Shown: positions 27,256-37,319, counted from the stretch's first letter. The stretch: DNA of 64,000 bases from Bradyrhizobium sp. CB82 (GCF_029714405.1 NZ_CP121650.1:3291001-3355000); one strand, 5' to 3'. The notes: generated from the letters alone by a model not told the origin. Translations and numbers: made by a program.

Positions 27256-28181
27256 CTACAGCAGGCCGTAACTTATCTGGCGCCGGCGTAGGGCCGCCGC
27301 GTGACGGATGTCCGACGGTGTCGCGTCATACGCGCGCTGGAACGTGCGATTGAAATATGACAGTTCGCTGAAGCCACATTCGAAGGCGATCGCGCTGATC
27401 GTCGATGTCGCAAAATCCGGGTCTCGCAGCATGTACAAGGCGCGCTCGAGCCGGCGGGCGAGGACGAACTAAGGTCGTGCCGTCGCGTTCGAACAGCTTC
27501 TGGACGTAGCGCGGCGTCACGCCGTGCCGCAAGGGCAAGCGTCGCAGCGGAGAGATCGCCGTCGCCGAGACACTCGCGGATCTCCGCCTTGATCGATTGC
27601 AGCCTTGCGGCTGCAACACCGCGATGCCGCGCCTCATGCGCTGCGTCGGCGTTAGCGCCGATCGCAAGTGCCGCGAGGTCGAAGATGTGGCTTGCGGCGG
27701 CCTTCGCCGGCCCGGCATCGAGCGGGCCGTTCTCGTGCAGGGTCTGTACGTAGCGGATCAGCAGCCGCAACGCGCCGTTGTCGGCGGGAATCTGTCGCGC
27801 ATAGGCCGCGCCGAGATCCGGCACGAGGGCCGAGACTTCCGGCCGCGGCAGCACGATGGTGATGAAGCTGCCAAGGCTGTGCATCGTGTTCACGGACGGA
27901 TCGGTGCCCGATATCACCGAGGCAGCGCCGGGACGGCAAATGATCTCGCGGCCAAGCTGTCGCGTGGTGGCAGCACCGCTCATCAGCATTGAGAGACCGA
28001 AGCCGTCTCGCGCGCGGGCGAGATGTTGCCGCGTGACGTGATAATGCGCAGGCGAGCGGGATCCCGTGACCAGCCCGACGCCGGGCAGGCCCTGGAAGGT
28101 CACGCTGGCATGAAACGGCTCGTCGCCGATCGTCTCGATGTCGACGTTGGCAATGCTGCGGCCGTAGAGCTCGCGCCACAT
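27256..28181 (-). pseudogene. AraC-family transcriptional regulator broken by two frameshifts
   Basis: Three consecutive frames make one AraC protein. The N-terminal ligand domain (FHASVTFQGLPGVGLVTG) runs to LSAATLAL. The frame then shifts near 27535 into RHGVTPRYVQKLFERDGTT, and again near 27470 into FVLARRLERALYMLRD, IAFECGFSELSYFNRTF, ending at 27256. The first change looks like one inserted base; the second lacks a few bases where intact relatives have a short T-F-S-x-F link. Both helix-turn-helix halves are recognisable, but no single frame encodes them. A pseudogene is more likely than two independent errors, though not certain. Confidence 0.78.
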
Positions 28182-28621
28182 CGCAAGGCGCTGGCGGGCC
28201 GGAAATGCGTCAGTCGATGCCTGCCTCCTCCGTCCTTCTCTCCCGTTCAGGCATTTGGTTGCGAGACGCCGCGCGCGACGAAGCGATCCGGAAATCTTGC
28301 GCCGACATGTTTCAGGATCGTTTCATGAGCTATGAACGAGCGATGTGCGCATGACCGCATCGAGCCCGCCGCTGCGTCTTTTACTGACAGGCTTGCGCCT
28401 TTGACGTCGCTCAACGCCGAGCAGCGAGGAACCGCAAATAATCTCCACTTCATGTGCTACGCGAACAGCCTTGACGCGTTATCCGAGGCGAGTTGAGCAG
28501 CCCTAAACTAACGCGCGATGAGAATAGGATGAAGCGTCATCGCGCTTTAGGTTGTTGCTTGCGCATGATCCTTGAAAACCGCTTCGCCCTTTTTCGGATC
28601 ATGCTTTGGATGGAGGAAGGG
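28182..28621. other. Intergenic region with a palindromic repeat, no gene
   Basis: 440 bases between the broken AraC gene and the CYTH-CHAD gene. The right third is repeat copy 2, which reads through in frame with the next gene and would give a false N-terminal extension (LGCCLRMILENR). Nothing else recognisable was seen. Confidence 0.6.
28502..28613 (+). repeat. Dispersed palindromic intergenic repeat, copy 2
   Basis: It starts with a GCGCGATGA/TCATCGCGC hairpin and continues GGTTGTTGCTTGCGCATGATC, then an AAAACCGCTTCG arm and terminal CGGATCATGCTT. It ends 9 bases before the CYTH-CHAD start codon, so it lies inside that gene's 5' leader. Confidence 0.85.
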
Positions 28622-30127
28622 ATGGCTGTCGAGGCAGAACTGAAATTCCGTGTCCCTGCGCGCAACTTGACGGGATTGCTGCGGCGCCGGATTCCGGGGG
28701 CGAAGTTGAGCGAGAAATCCGAGCGCGATCTGGTTTCGACCTATTTCGATACCGCCAAGCACAAGCTGAACCAGCGTGGCGTGACGCTTCGCGTCAGGCA
28801 AGATGGCAAGACGAAGGTCCAGACCATCAAGTCGGCCAACGGGGCGCAGTTTGGTCGCGACGAATGGGAGACGGAGATCAAGGACAGTGCGCCTGACCTG
28901 GGCAAGACGAGGGGCACGCCGGTCGAGGCGCTCGCGACCAGGAAGCTGGGCCGCAAGCTGAAGCCCGTGTTCGAGACGTCGGTCCATCGAACGGTTGTGC
29001 CTCTGCGCACGCGACGAAGCGAGATCGAGCTTGCCATCGATCGCGGACAAATCGTGGCCGGCCATCGTTCGAGTCCCATCGAGGAGATTGAGCTCGAGCT
29101 CAAGAGTGGTCGGCCGGCCGACCTTTTCCGTATCGCAAAGGCACTGGAGCACAAGTCGGGAGCCGAGCTCGATCTGCGATCGAAATCGGAGCGCGGCTTT
29201 GATCTCCTCCGTGACAGCGAGCATCATATCACCTCCGCCGAGCCGATCGAGTTGAACCCGGACCTGAGTGCGGGCGAGGCGTTCCGCGTGATCGGGCGCG
29301 CCGCGTTCCGGCATTTTTCGGCGAACGCCGATCCGGTTCGCAATGGCGAGCCGGAAGGCATTCATCAGATGCGCGTTGGACTGCGCCGGCTGCGGGCGGC
29401 CATTTCGCTGTTCTCAAAAATCCTCTCCGGCGCTGGAATGGAAAGGACCAAGACCGAGCTGAAGTGGCTCACGACGGAACTCGCGCCGGCGCGGGAGATC
29501 GACGTGTTCATGACGGAAAACATAGAACCGGCGACGCATGACGCGTTGCTGCGCCGGGGTGGCAAGGCGATCAAGCAGGAGTTCTCCGAACGGCGCGATG
29601 AGGCCTTCGCGCGGGCCGCAAGGGCGGTCAATTCGCAGCGCTATCGGACGCTCCTGATCGACACGCTGCAATGGATCGAAGCGAAGCAAACGACAGCGAC
29701 CGAGGATGCCGAGATGCTGATCGACAAGTTCGCCGATCGCCTGCTTCGTCGCCGCGTCAAGAAGGCACGCAGGGACGGCCGGCATCTTGGCGACATGTCG
29801 AGCCGCGAGCGGCACAAATTCCGGATCAGGATCAAGAAGATCAGGTATGCCGTCGAATTCTTTGAAAGCCTTTACGGCCGCAAGAGCAAACAGAAGCTGC
29901 TCGCGCGCATGTCCAAGCATCTGAAGAAGAGTCAGGACGCGCTGGGCTCGCTCAACGACTTCGTTGCCCACCGCGACATGGCCATTGATGCTGCGCTTCA
30001 TGCGCCGCGCCACAATGCTCGCCCCCGTGCCTTTGCATCAGGCTTCGTAGTCGGTCGCGAGGATCAGATGGTCAGGCCTCTGATGAAAGTTGCGGCCAGG
30101 CAAGTACGGGCGCTGGCCGCGTTTTGA
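28622..30127 (+). CDS. CYTH-CHAD domain protein (inorganic triphosphatase-like)
   Basis: The start is ATG at 28622, right after GGAGGAAGGG; upstream in-frame codons are repeat sequence. The product is 501 residues. The CYTH domain occupies residues 1-200 (EAELKFRVP metal/triphosphate motif, YFDTAKHKLNQRGVTLRVR, ELELKSG). The CHAD domain occupies about 225-490 (EGIHQMRVGLRRLRAAISLF, RERHKFRIRIKKIRYAVEFF), all-helical and rich in His/Arg for binding polyphosphate. Relatives such as E. coli YgiF hydrolyse triphosphate. CHAD targets proteins to polyphosphate granules. Confidence 0.92.
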   Translation: MAVEAELKFRVPARNLTGLLRRRIPGAKLSEKSERDLVSTYFDTAKHKLNQRGVTLRVRQDGKTKVQTIKSANGAQFGRDEWETEIKDSAPDLGKTRGTPVEALATRKLGRKLKPVFETSVHRTVVPLRTRRSEIELAIDRGQIVAGHRSSPIEEIELELKSGRPADLFRIAKALEHKSGAELDLRSKSERGFDLLRDSEHHITSAEPIELNPDLSAGEAFRVIGRAAFRHFSANADPVRNGEPEGIHQMRVGLRRLRAAISLFSKILSGAGMERTKTELKWLTTELAPAREIDVFMTENIEPATHDALLRRGGKAIKQEFSERRDEAFARAARAVNSQRYRTLLIDTLQWIEAKQTTATEDAEMLIDKFADRLLRRRVKKARRDGRHLGDMSSRERHKFRIRIKKIRYAVEFFESLYGRKSKQKLLARMSKHLKKSQDALGSLNDFVAHRDMAIDAALHAPRHNARPRAFASGFVVGREDQMVRPLMKVAARQVRALAAF

Positions 30128-30147
30128 GGGGCATTGCCGCCGGCGCG

Positions 30148-31689
30148 TTACGTCACCGGCGCGGGATTGAACAGCGTCAAGTCGTTGTGGATGCCCCAGC
30201 GATCCGACCATGGTTTTGTGCGGCCGCTGGCGACGGCGAGGATCAGGCGGAACAGGTCCCAGCCGGTTTCCTCGATGGTCTTTTCGCCGGTCGCGATGCG
30301 ACCGGCATCGAAATCGATCAGATCCTTCCAGCGCCGTGCAAGCTCGCTGCGCGTCGCGACCTTGATCACAGGGGCGGCGGCGAGGCCGTAAGGCGTGCCG
30401 CGGCCGGTGGTGAACACTTGCAGCGTCATGCCGGAGGCGAGCTGAAGCGTGCCGCAGATGAAGTCGCTCGCCGGGGTCGCCGCAAACAGCATGCCCTTCT
30501 GCGTCGCCTTTTCGCCGGGCGAGAGCACACCGGTGATCGCGCTCGAGCCTGACTTGACGATCGAGCCGAGTGACTTCTCGACGATGTTGGCAAGGCCGCC
30601 CTTCTTGTTGCCGGGCGTGGTGTTGGCGCTGCGGTCGGCGCCGCCGCGGGCGAGATATGAGTCGTACCAGGCCATCTCGCGCACCAGCGCGCGGCCGACG
30701 TCCTCGTTGATGGCGCGGCGGGTGAGGAGCTGGATGGCGTCACGCACTTCGGTGACTTCCGAGAACATCACGGTGGCGCCGGCGCGCACCAACAGATCCG
30801 CGGCATAGCCGACAGCAGGATTTGCCGTGACGCCCGAGAAGGCATCGCTGCCGCCGCATTGTAGGCCGATGACGAGGTCGGACGCCGGGCAAGTCTCGCG
30901 CCTGCGCGTGTTGAGAATTTTCAGGCGCGCCTCGGCCTGCGTCATGATCGCATCGACAATCGCACCGAAACCGTCGAAGGCTTCGTCCTGCATGCGGACG
31001 ATGGCGTCATTCATGCCCTCGGGCACGAGCCGCTCGGGGGCGAGCTTTTCGCAGCCCAGGCCAACGACGAGAATCTGGCCGCCGAAGTTCGGGTTCAGCG
31101 CGAGGTTTTGCAGCGTGCGGATCGGCACGACAGCGTCAGGCGCGGTGATGGCGACGCCGCAGCCATAGGCGTGGGTGAGGGGAACAACGTCGTCGACACC
31201 AGGATATTTCGGCAACAGCTCGGCGCGGATGCGCTTCACCGCATATTCCATCGTGCCCTTGACGCATTGCACGGAGGAGGAGATGCCGAGGATGTTCTTG
31301 GTGCCGACCGAGCCGTCCGGATTGCGATAACCTTCGAATGTAAAACCTTCGAGCGGGGGCAACGGCGCGGGAACGGCGGTCGAGATTTCCAGTCTGTCGA
31401 GCGCGGGCGCCTCAGGCATGCGGATGCGCGCTTCATCCACCCATTCGCCGGCCAGGATCTGCGACAGCGCAAAGCCGATCACCTCGCCATAGCGGATGAT
31501 CGGCGCATCCTGCGCGATATCGACCAGCGCTGTCTTGTGCCCTTGCGGCACGAAGGCGCGCAGCGTCAGCCCGCAGGAAAAGCGCGAGCCGGCGGGAAGC
31601 CCGAAATCATTGACCACGATCGCGACATTGTCGCGTTCGTTGAGCTTGATGTAACGGGGCTGTTCTTTCGCTGCGACTGACTGGTCCAT
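30148..31689 (-). CDS. garD: Galactarate dehydratase
   Basis: A 513-residue UxaA/GarD-family enzyme. The N-terminal SAF-like domain (residues 15-95: [28 protein letters not shown]) precedes the catalytic part: [58 protein letters not shown] and [17 protein letters not shown]. These and the ending TLFNPAPVT agree closely with E. coli GarD. It removes water from meso-galactarate to give 5-dehydro-4-deoxyglucarate, using iron. It is the last gene of the aldarate operon, 121 bases after the dehydrogenase, with a palindromic repeat in the gap. Confidence 0.93.
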   Translation of the reverse strand: MDQSVAAKEQPRYIKLNERDNVAIVVNDFGLPAGSRFSCGLTLRAFVPQGHKTALVDIAQDAPIIRYGEVIGFALSQILAGEWVDEARIRMPEAPALDRLEISTAVPAPLPPLEGFTFEGYRNPDGSVGTKNILGISSSVQCVKGTMEYAVKRIRAELLPKYPGVDDVVPLTHAYGCGVAITAPDAVVPIRTLQNLALNPNFGGQILVVGLGCEKLAPERLVPEGMNDAIVRMQDEAFDGFGAIVDAIMTQAEARLKILNTRRRETCPASDLVIGLQCGGSDAFSGVTANPAVGYAADLLVRAGATVMFSEVTEVRDAIQLLTRRAINEDVGRALVREMAWYDSYLARGGADRSANTTPGNKKGGLANIVEKSLGSIVKSGSSAITGVLSPGEKATQKGMLFAATPASDFICGTLQLASGMTLQVFTTGRGTPYGLAAAPVIKVATRSELARRWKDLIDFDAGRIATGEKTIEETGWDLFRLILAVASGRTKPWSDRWGIHNDLTLFNPAPVT

Positions 31690-31712
31690 GCGCTTTTCTC
31701 ACGAACAGCTGC

Positions 31713-31800
31713 GTGGGGTGGGTTAGCGCAGCGTAACCCACCTCTTTGCTTTTCCGGGGGAACAGAAGTGGTGGGTTGCGCTGCGCTAACCCACCCTACG
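31713..31800. repeat. Palindromic element with GGTTAGCGCAGCGTAACCC arms
   Basis: Two self-complementary arms (GGTGGGTTAGCGCAGCGTAA... and GTGGGTTGCGCTGCGCTAAC...) flank a 30-base spacer and are also inverse to each other. It lies between garD and the semialdehyde dehydrogenase gene, inside the operon, where it could fold in mRNA and uncouple garD expression from upstream genes. The type is common in Bradyrhizobiaceae. Confidence 0.8.
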
Positions 31801-31810
31801 ATGTCAGCAA

Positions 31811-33259
31811 TCACCCAGGGAACGTGTAGCCGGTCTTCACCGTGGTGTAGAACTCGCGGGCGTATGAACCCTGCTCGCGGGCGCCGTAGCTCGAGCCCTT
31901 CCGGCCGCCGAACGGCACGTGATAGTCGACGCCGGCGGTGGGCAGGTTGACCATCACCATGCCGGACTCGCTGTTGCGCTTGTAGTGCGAAGCGTATTTC
32001 AGGCTGGTGGTGCAGATGCCGGAGGCGAGACCGAACTCGGTGTCGTTGGAGATAGCGAGCGCCTCGTCGTAATTCTTGGCGCGGATGACCGCGGCGACGG
32101 GGCCGAAGATCTCTTCACGCGCGATGCGCATGTTGTTGTTGGCTTCGGTGAACAGCGCCGGCTGGAGGTAGTGGCCAGGCGTCTCGCGCTTGAGTAGCTC
32201 GCCGCCCCAGGCAAGCTTGGCGCCTTCGTCCTGGCCGATCTTGATGTAGCGCAGGTCCTGATCGAGCTGGCTCTGGTCGACCACCGGGCCGATATGCACG
32301 CCGGCCTTGAGCGCGTCGTCCACCGACAGGCCCTTCAGGCGCTCGGCCATCGCCGCGACGAAGCGGTCGTGGATGCCTTCAGTGACGATCAGGCGCGAGG
32401 AGGCCGTGCAGCGCTGGCCGGTCGAGAAATAGGCGCCGTTGACGGCGACCTCGACAGCGGTCTTCAGATCGGCGTCGTCGAGCACGACCAGGGGGTTCTT
32501 TCCGCCCATCTCGAGTTGGAATTTCTTCATGGGGTTCGAGAGCACGCAGGCCTGCGCGATCTTGCGCCCCGTCTGCACCGAGCCCGTGAAGGAGATCGCG
32601 GCGACATCGGGATGCTCGAGCAGCGTCTGGCCGACCACGGAGCCGGAGCCGACGACGAGGTTGAACACGCCGGCCGGAATGCCGGAGCGGGTGATGATTT
32701 CGGCGAGCGCGTGGCCAGAGCCCGGCACGAGCTCGGCCGGCTTGAATACCACCGTGTTGCCGTAGCAGAGCGCGGGCGCGATCTTCCACGCGGGAATCGC
32801 GATCGGGAAGTTCCAGGGCGTGATCATGCCGACGACGCCCACCGGCTCGCGGGTGATCTCGACCTCGAGGCCGGGACGGACGGAAGCGCCTTTCTCGCCG
32901 ATCAGGCGCAGCGCTTCGCCGGCGAAGAACGCAAAGATCTGGCCGGCGCGGGCGACCTCGCCAATGCCTTCGGGCAGGGTCTTGCCTTCCTCGCGGGCGA
33001 GCAGGCGGCCGAGCTCTTCCTTGCGGGCGAGGATTTCGCTCGAAATCTTGGTCAGCGCGTCATAGCGCTCCTGTGGCGTCGAGCGCGCCCAGGCCGGGAA
33101 GGCGCCTTTCGCGGCCGCGATCGCCTTTTCGGTCTGCGCCTTGTCGGCCTTGGCATATTCGCCGACGACGTCGTTGGTGTTGGAGGGGTTGATGTTCTTG
33201 GTGATGCCAGAGCCATCGACCCATTCACCGCCAATGAAATTCTTCAGGATCGCAGTCAT
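31811..33259 (-). CDS. Alpha-ketoglutarate semialdehyde (2,5-dioxovalerate) dehydrogenase
   Basis: A 482-residue aldehyde dehydrogenase with general base E250 (LEMGGKNPLVV), nucleophile C284 (FSTGQRCTASSRL), the NAD fold motif SFTGSVQTGRKIA, and the C-terminus FGGRKGSSYGAREQG seen in KGSA dehydrogenases. It oxidises 2,5-dioxopentanoate, the KdgD product, to alpha-ketoglutarate and so completes glucarate and galactarate breakdown. It is 21 bases downstream of gudD. Succinate-semialdehyde or betaine-aldehyde activity is possible from sequence alone; operon context decides. Confidence 0.9.
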   Translation of the reverse strand: MTAILKNFIGGEWVDGSGITKNINPSNTNDVVGEYAKADKAQTEKAIAAAKGAFPAWARSTPQERYDALTKISSEILARKEELGRLLAREEGKTLPEGIGEVARAGQIFAFFAGEALRLIGEKGASVRPGLEVEITREPVGVVGMITPWNFPIAIPAWKIAPALCYGNTVVFKPAELVPGSGHALAEIITRSGIPAGVFNLVVGSGSVVGQTLLEHPDVAAISFTGSVQTGRKIAQACVLSNPMKKFQLEMGGKNPLVVLDDADLKTAVEVAVNGAYFSTGQRCTASSRLIVTEGIHDRFVAAMAERLKGLSVDDALKAGVHIGPVVDQSQLDQDLRYIKIGQDEGAKLAWGGELLKRETPGHYLQPALFTEANNNMRIAREEIFGPVAAVIRAKNYDEALAISNDTEFGLASGICTTSLKYASHYKRNSESGMVMVNLPTAGVDYHVPFGGRKGSSYGAREQGSYAREFYTTVKTGYTFPG

Positions 33260-33280
33260 CTTTTTCCTCCAGGGAAGCTT

Positions 33281-34648
33281 TTAGCGCACGAGGCAAGGAC
33301 GCTTGTCGTCGAAGGTCCAGCCGGGGATCAGGTACTGCATGGCAATAGCGTCATCCCGGGCACCAAGTCCATGCTGCTTGTAGAGGCCATGCGCGGCTTC
33401 GATGGCTGCCCGGTCGATTTCGATGCCCAGGCCCGGTTTGTCGGGGATGGCGATCCTGCCACCCTTGATCTGGAGCGGCTCCTTGGTGAGCGACTGGCCA
33501 TCTTGCCAGATCCAGTGGGTATCGATCGCGGTGACCTTGCCGGGGGCGGCGGCGCCGACATGGGTGAACATGGCGAGCGAGATGTCAAAGTGGTTGTTGG
33601 AGTGCGAGCCCCAGGTCAGGCCGTTGTCGCGGCAGGTCTGGGCGACGCGGACCGAGCCTTGCATAGTCCAGAAGTGGGGATCGGCGAGAGGAATGTCCAC
33701 CGCGCCGAGGCGCAGCGCATGCGAAAGCTGGCGCCAGTCGGTCGCGATCATGTTGGTCGCGGTCGGCAGTCCCGTGGCGCGGCGGAACTCGGCCATGATC
33801 TCGCGGCCGGAGAAGCCGGCTTCGGCGCCGCAGGGGTCCTCGGCATAGGCGAGGATGCCGTGCATGTCCTTGCAGAGCCGGATCGCCTCATCGAGCGACC
33901 AGGCGCCATTGGGATCGAGCGTGACGCGCGCATTCGGAAAACGCTTGGCGATCGCGGTGACCGCCTCGATCTCCTGCTCGCCGCGCAAGACGCCGCCTTT
34001 CAGCTTGAAATCGGCAAAGCCATAGTGGTCGTGGGTGGCTTCCGCCAGCCGCACGATGGTCTCGGGCGTCATCGCTTCCTGATGGCGCAGGTTGAACCAG
34101 TCGGGCTTGCCGGTCTCGCCTTCGAGATAGGCAAGATTCGTCCTGCGGCGATCGCCAATGAAGAAGAGATAGCCGAGCGTCTCGACACTTTTGCGCTGCT
34201 GGCCTTCGCCGAGCAGAGCTGCGACGGGCAGGCCGAGGTGCTGGCCGAGCAGGTCGAGCAGCGCGGATTCCACCGCGGTCACGGCGTGGATCATCACGCG
34301 CAGGTCAAACGTCTGCTTGCCGCGGCCGCCGGCGTCGCGGTCGGCAAAGGCGGTGCGGATGTCGGCGAGGATGTTGTTCAAGGCGCCAACGGTCTTGCCG
34401 ACCACGAGATCGCGGGCGTCTTCCAGCGTCTTGCGGATTTTCTCACCGCCCGGCACCTCGCCGACGCCGGTGTGACCGGAGTTGTCGGTGAGGATGACGA
34501 TGTTGCGGGTGAAGAACGGCGCGTGCGCGCCGCTCAAGTTGAGAAGCATGCCGTCGCGGCCGGCGACCGGGATCACCTGCATCGACGTGACGATTGGCGC
34601 GCCGGCGACTGGCGCGCTGGCGATTGACGCGCCGGAAATTTCGACCAT
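33281..34648 (-). CDS. gudD: Glucarate dehydratase
   Basis: A 455-residue enolase-superfamily enzyme of the mandelate-racemase/glucarate-dehydratase branch. Visible are the base-containing [11 protein letters not shown], the metal-binding [25 protein letters not shown], and the His general base region [15 protein letters not shown]. The N-terminal capping domain ends about residue 130. It dehydrates D-glucarate (and L-idarate) to 5-dehydro-4-deoxyglucarate. It follows kdgD by 25 bases in the same direction. Confidence 0.95.
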   Translation of the reverse strand: MVEISGASIASAPVAGAPIVTSMQVIPVAGRDGMLLNLSGAHAPFFTRNIVILTDNSGHTGVGEVPGGEKIRKTLEDARDLVVGKTVGALNNILADIRTAFADRDAGGRGKQTFDLRVMIHAVTAVESALLDLLGQHLGLPVAALLGEGQQRKSVETLGYLFFIGDRRRTNLAYLEGETGKPDWFNLRHQEAMTPETIVRLAEATHDHYGFADFKLKGGVLRGEQEIEAVTAIAKRFPNARVTLDPNGAWSLDEAIRLCKDMHGILAYAEDPCGAEAGFSGREIMAEFRRATGLPTATNMIATDWRQLSHALRLGAVDIPLADPHFWTMQGSVRVAQTCRDNGLTWGSHSNNHFDISLAMFTHVGAAAPGKVTAIDTHWIWQDGQSLTKEPLQIKGGRIAIPDKPGLGIEIDRAAIEAAHGLYKQHGLGARDDAIAMQYLIPGWTFDDKRPCLVR

Positions 34649-34673
34649 CGGCTGCTCCTCTCTTTTCGTGTCG

Positions 34674-35618
34674 TTATTCTGCCGCCTGTTGTGTCGATTG
34701 CGCGGCGGGCAGGTTTTGCACGAGCGCGGTGAGTTCCGCCATCTCCTGCTCGGTGAGATCGGTGAGCGGCGGGCGGACCGGGCCGGAGTCGCGGCCGATC
34801 ACTTTCATGCCGGCCTTGATGATCGAGACCGCATAGCCCCTCTTGCGGTTGCGGATCGCGATCAGTGGCAGGATGAAGTTCTTCAGGCCGGCGTGAATGG
34901 TTTCATGATCGCGCTTGCGCACGGCGGCGTAGAACTTGGTCGCGAACTCCGGCACGAAGTTGAACACGGCCGACGAGTAGGTCGTCACGCCCATGTCGAG
35001 ATAGGGCAGGGCAAAGGTCTCGGCGGTGGGCAGGCCGCCGATATAGGTGAGGCGATCGCCGAGCTTGGTGTAGACGCGGGTCATCAGCTCGATGTCGCCG
35101 ATGCCGTCCTTGTAGCCGACGAGGTTCGGGCAGCGCTCGGCGAGGCGCGCGAGCGTGTCGGGCTGGAGGATGGCGTTGTCGCGATTATAGACGATGATGC
35201 CGATCTTCACGGCGGCGCAGACTGCCTCGACATGGGCGGCGAGGCCCTCCTGCTCGGAATGAGTGAGATAGGGCGGCAGCAAGAGCAGGCCGTCGGCGCC
35301 GGCCTTTTCAGCGCCGATCGCGATCTCGCGCGCGATCGCAGTGCCATAGCCGGTGCCGGCGAGCACGGGGACGCGGCCCTTGGTCTCATCGACGGCGACC
35401 TTGACCACCTGCGGCACTTCAGTCGGCGTCAGCGAGAAGAACTCGCCGGTGCCGCCGGCGGCGAACAGGCCGGCAACGTCATAGCCGCACAGCCAGTCCA
35501 TGTTGGCGCGATAGGTCGCCTCATCGAAGGAGTAGTCCGCCTTGAACGGCGTGACGGGGAAGGAGAGGAGGCCGGAGCCGATCTTCTCGGCCATCTCCTG
35601 CGGGGTCATCTTGCTCAT
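34674..35618 (-). CDS. kdgD: 5-dehydro-4-deoxyglucarate dehydratase
   Basis: A 314-residue DapA/NAL-superfamily barrel. The start is ATG at 35618 behind GGAGGGAGC; 28 upstream in-frame codons look non-coding. Landmarks are [28 protein letters not shown] (55-64), catalytic Y144 (IIVYNRDNA) and Schiff-base lysine K170 ([10 protein letters not shown]). It dehydrates and decarboxylates 5-dehydro-4-deoxyglucarate to alpha-ketoglutarate semialdehyde, the shared step for gudD and garD products. It is the first catabolic gene after the regulator. Confidence 0.94.
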   Translation of the reverse strand: MSKMTPQEMAEKIGSGLLSFPVTPFKADYSFDEATYRANMDWLCGYDVAGLFAAGGTGEFFSLTPTEVPQVVKVAVDETKGRVPVLAGTGYGTAIAREIAIGAEKAGADGLLLLPPYLTHSEQEGLAAHVEAVCAAVKIGIIVYNRDNAILQPDTLARLAERCPNLVGYKDGIGDIELMTRVYTKLGDRLTYIGGLPTAETFALPYLDMGVTTYSSAVFNFVPEFATKFYAAVRKRDHETIHAGLKNFILPLIAIRNRKRGYAVSIIKAGMKVIGRDSGPVRPPLTDLTEQEMAELTALVQNLPAAQSTQQAAE

Positions 35619-35757
35619 GGGCGCTGCTCCCTCCGGGTTTTGAAGGCGGCGCGCGGACTTGCGCGCCGGATGTTCTGGTTGACGCTCAATATGGGCGTCC
35701 ATGGCCGTTACTTAAGAGACCGTTCGATGCGCGTCCAAGCCAAAGCCTATATCGAAT

Positions 35758-35774
35758 GATGCGTATTCAGCATC
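35758..35774. promoter_or_regulatory. Possible LysR-type binding site upstream of kdgD
   Basis: The dyad GATGC-N7-GCATC contains a T-N11-A core, as LysR proteins prefer. It sits 140 bases before kdgD and overlaps the last codons of the lysR gene. The position is plausible for activation of the catabolic genes; short dyads occur by chance. Confidence 0.4.
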
Positions 35775-36678
35775 AATCTTCCATCGTCTCCGCGGCGGCC
35801 AATTCACCGGCGATTTTCACCAGCGCCGAGAGCAGCGGGTTCTCGTCGTCGCGCCGCCAGACCATGAAGAGCTCGACCGGAACGCGCGTGCGCAGTTTGA
35901 GCGGCCGCAGGCGGACGTCGGAGATCTTCAGGCTCGCGGCCGCCGCCGGCACGATGGCAAGTCCGAGGCCGGCGCGCACCATGGCGAGGATCGAGTGGAT
36001 CTGGCTCAAATGCTGGACATAGCGCGGCAGCACGTCGGCGCGGGTGAAGAGCGCGACCAGGAGATCGTGGAAGTAGCGACTCTCATAGGGCGAATACATC
36101 ACGAAGGGCTGGTCGTCGAAATCCTTGATGGTGACGGACTCGGCATTCGCCAGCGGATGCTTTTTCGGGATCGCCGCGAGCAGGGGCTCGGCGACGACGC
36201 GGCGGCTCGCGAGCTCCGGCCGCGCGATCGGCGGACGCAGCAGGCCGGCATCGATCTGGCCGGAAGCGAGCGCCTCGAACTGGTCGCCGGAAACCATCTC
36301 CTTCAGCGAGAAATCGACCTCGGGCAGTTTGGCGCGGCAGGCGGCGACGAGCTCGGGCAGGAAGCCGTAGGCAGCAGCGGCCGTGAAGCCGATCTTCAGC
36401 GAGCCGGTCTTGCCGAGCGCGATGCGGCGGGCGACCTGCGAGGCGCTCTCCGCGAGCTTTAGGATGCGTCGTGCCTCGGGCAGGAAGCTGCGTCCGGCCG
36501 GCGTCAGGCGGACCGAGCGGCTGGTGCGCTCCAACAGCGGCGCGTCGATGATGTGCTCGAGCACCTGGATCTGCCGGGACAGCGGCGGCTGGGTCATGTT
36601 GAGCCGCGCGGCAGCGCGGCCGAAATGCAGTTCCTCTGCCACGGTGACGAAGCAGCGGAGCTGGTTGAGGTCGAACAT
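35773..36678 (-). CDS. LysR-family regulator of the aldarate operon
   Basis: About 301 residues from ATG at 36678 (MFDLNQLRCFVTVAEELHFG). The N-terminal winged helix-turn-helix is AARLNMTQPPLSRQIQVLE, and a periplasmic-binding-like effector domain follows (LKIGFTAAAAYGFLPELV, GLLRPP). It is co-directional with kdgD-gudD-dehydrogenase-garD, so it likely responds to glucarate, galactarate or a pathway intermediate and controls them. A longer start at 36726 is possible but less natural. Confidence 0.9.
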   Translation of the reverse strand: MFDLNQLRCFVTVAEELHFGRAAARLNMTQPPLSRQIQVLEHIIDAPLLERTSRSVRLTPAGRSFLPEARRILKLAESASQVARRIALGKTGSLKIGFTAAAAYGFLPELVAACRAKLPEVDFSLKEMVSGDQFEALASGQIDAGLLRPPIARPELASRRVVAEPLLAAIPKKHPLANAESVTIKDFDDQPFVMYSPYESRYFHDLLVALFTRADVLPRYVQHLSQIHSILAMVRAGLGLAIVPAAAASLKISDVRLRPLKLRTRVPVELFMVWRRDDENPLLSALVKIAGELAAAETMED

Positions 36679-36803
36679 CGATACTGGCCTTAGATGGATA
36701 AGGCGTTTCCCCGGCATTTCTAGCATCGATCACCCCCGAAACAAACACGGCGGCAAAGACGCCGCCGCAAGTTGCCTTGTCCTGCTCCGATTTCTCGGAG
36801 CGC

Positions 36804-37055
36804 TCAGGAGAAAGGCTTGAGCACCACCCGCTGGATCTGCCCGACGACCACGAGGTAGGCGATCGCGGCGACCATGGCGTTGACGCCGACGAAGACGAGC
36901 GCGCCGTTGAAAGAGCCGGTCGCGGCCACGATGTAGCCGATCACGATCGGGGTGGTGATCGAAGAGAGGTTGCCGAAGGTATTGAACAGGCCGCCGGAGA
37001 CGCCGCCCGCTTCCTTGGGCGAGGTGTCCGACGCGACGGCCCAGCCGAGCGCGCC
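36804..37055 (-). pseudogene. gudP: C-terminal remnant of a GudP-type glucarate transporter (MFS)
   Basis: About 84 codons encode the final helices of an aldarate:proton symporter: ALGWAVASDTSPKEAGG, LFNTFGNLSSITTPIVIGY, TGSFNGALVFVGVN and VVVGQIQRVVLKPFS before TGA at 36804-36806. This closely follows the C-terminus of E. coli GudP/GarP. The rest of the gene is missing: at about 37055 the sequence switches to a DUF1800 fragment. It lies upstream of, and co-directional with, the glucarate operon, so it was probably the operon's transporter. Confidence 0.78.
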
Positions 37056-37315
37056 ATGATCTCGCGGGCGTAGTTTTCGTTGAGACGACCTGCGGCATTA
37101 CCGGCATTGTCGAGGTATCGCAACATCGCGGGGTGCCGAACGGTCGCAGCGAGCAGATCGCGAAACTTGCCGAGCGAATGGGGTCGAATGGCGTGGTCGA
37201 CATAGTCGCCGACGAGCACGCGCAAATTCGATTTGTACTGGTGGACGTTGAAATGCTTGAACCAGAACCAGACCGGTCGGACCGCCACCCGCGCCCGAAG
37301 TCGGCCAGTGCGAAA
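37056..37315 (-). pseudogene. Internal fragment of a DUF1800 protein
   Basis: About 85 codons resemble the middle of DUF1800 proteins: VWFWFKHFNVHQYKSNL, RVLVGDYVDHAIRPHSLG, MLRYLDNAGNAAGRLNEN, then YAREIM. Both ends are missing. Upstream it abuts the SGNH hydrolase stop; downstream it runs into the gudP remnant. DUF1800 proteins are large secreted proteins usually paired with DUF1501 genes, and no partner is present. Confidence 0.7.
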
Positions 37316-37319
37316 AAGG

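Noticed and set aside
28493..28621. An N-terminal extension of the CYTH-CHAD protein
   Set aside because: It is the translation of dispersed repeat copy 2; the true ATG at 28622 has a strong ribosome site.
32294..34627. A 777-codon open frame on the plus strand across the aldarate genes
   Set aside because: It is antisense to the clearly recognised semialdehyde dehydrogenase and gudD genes; the composition is typical of a shadow frame.
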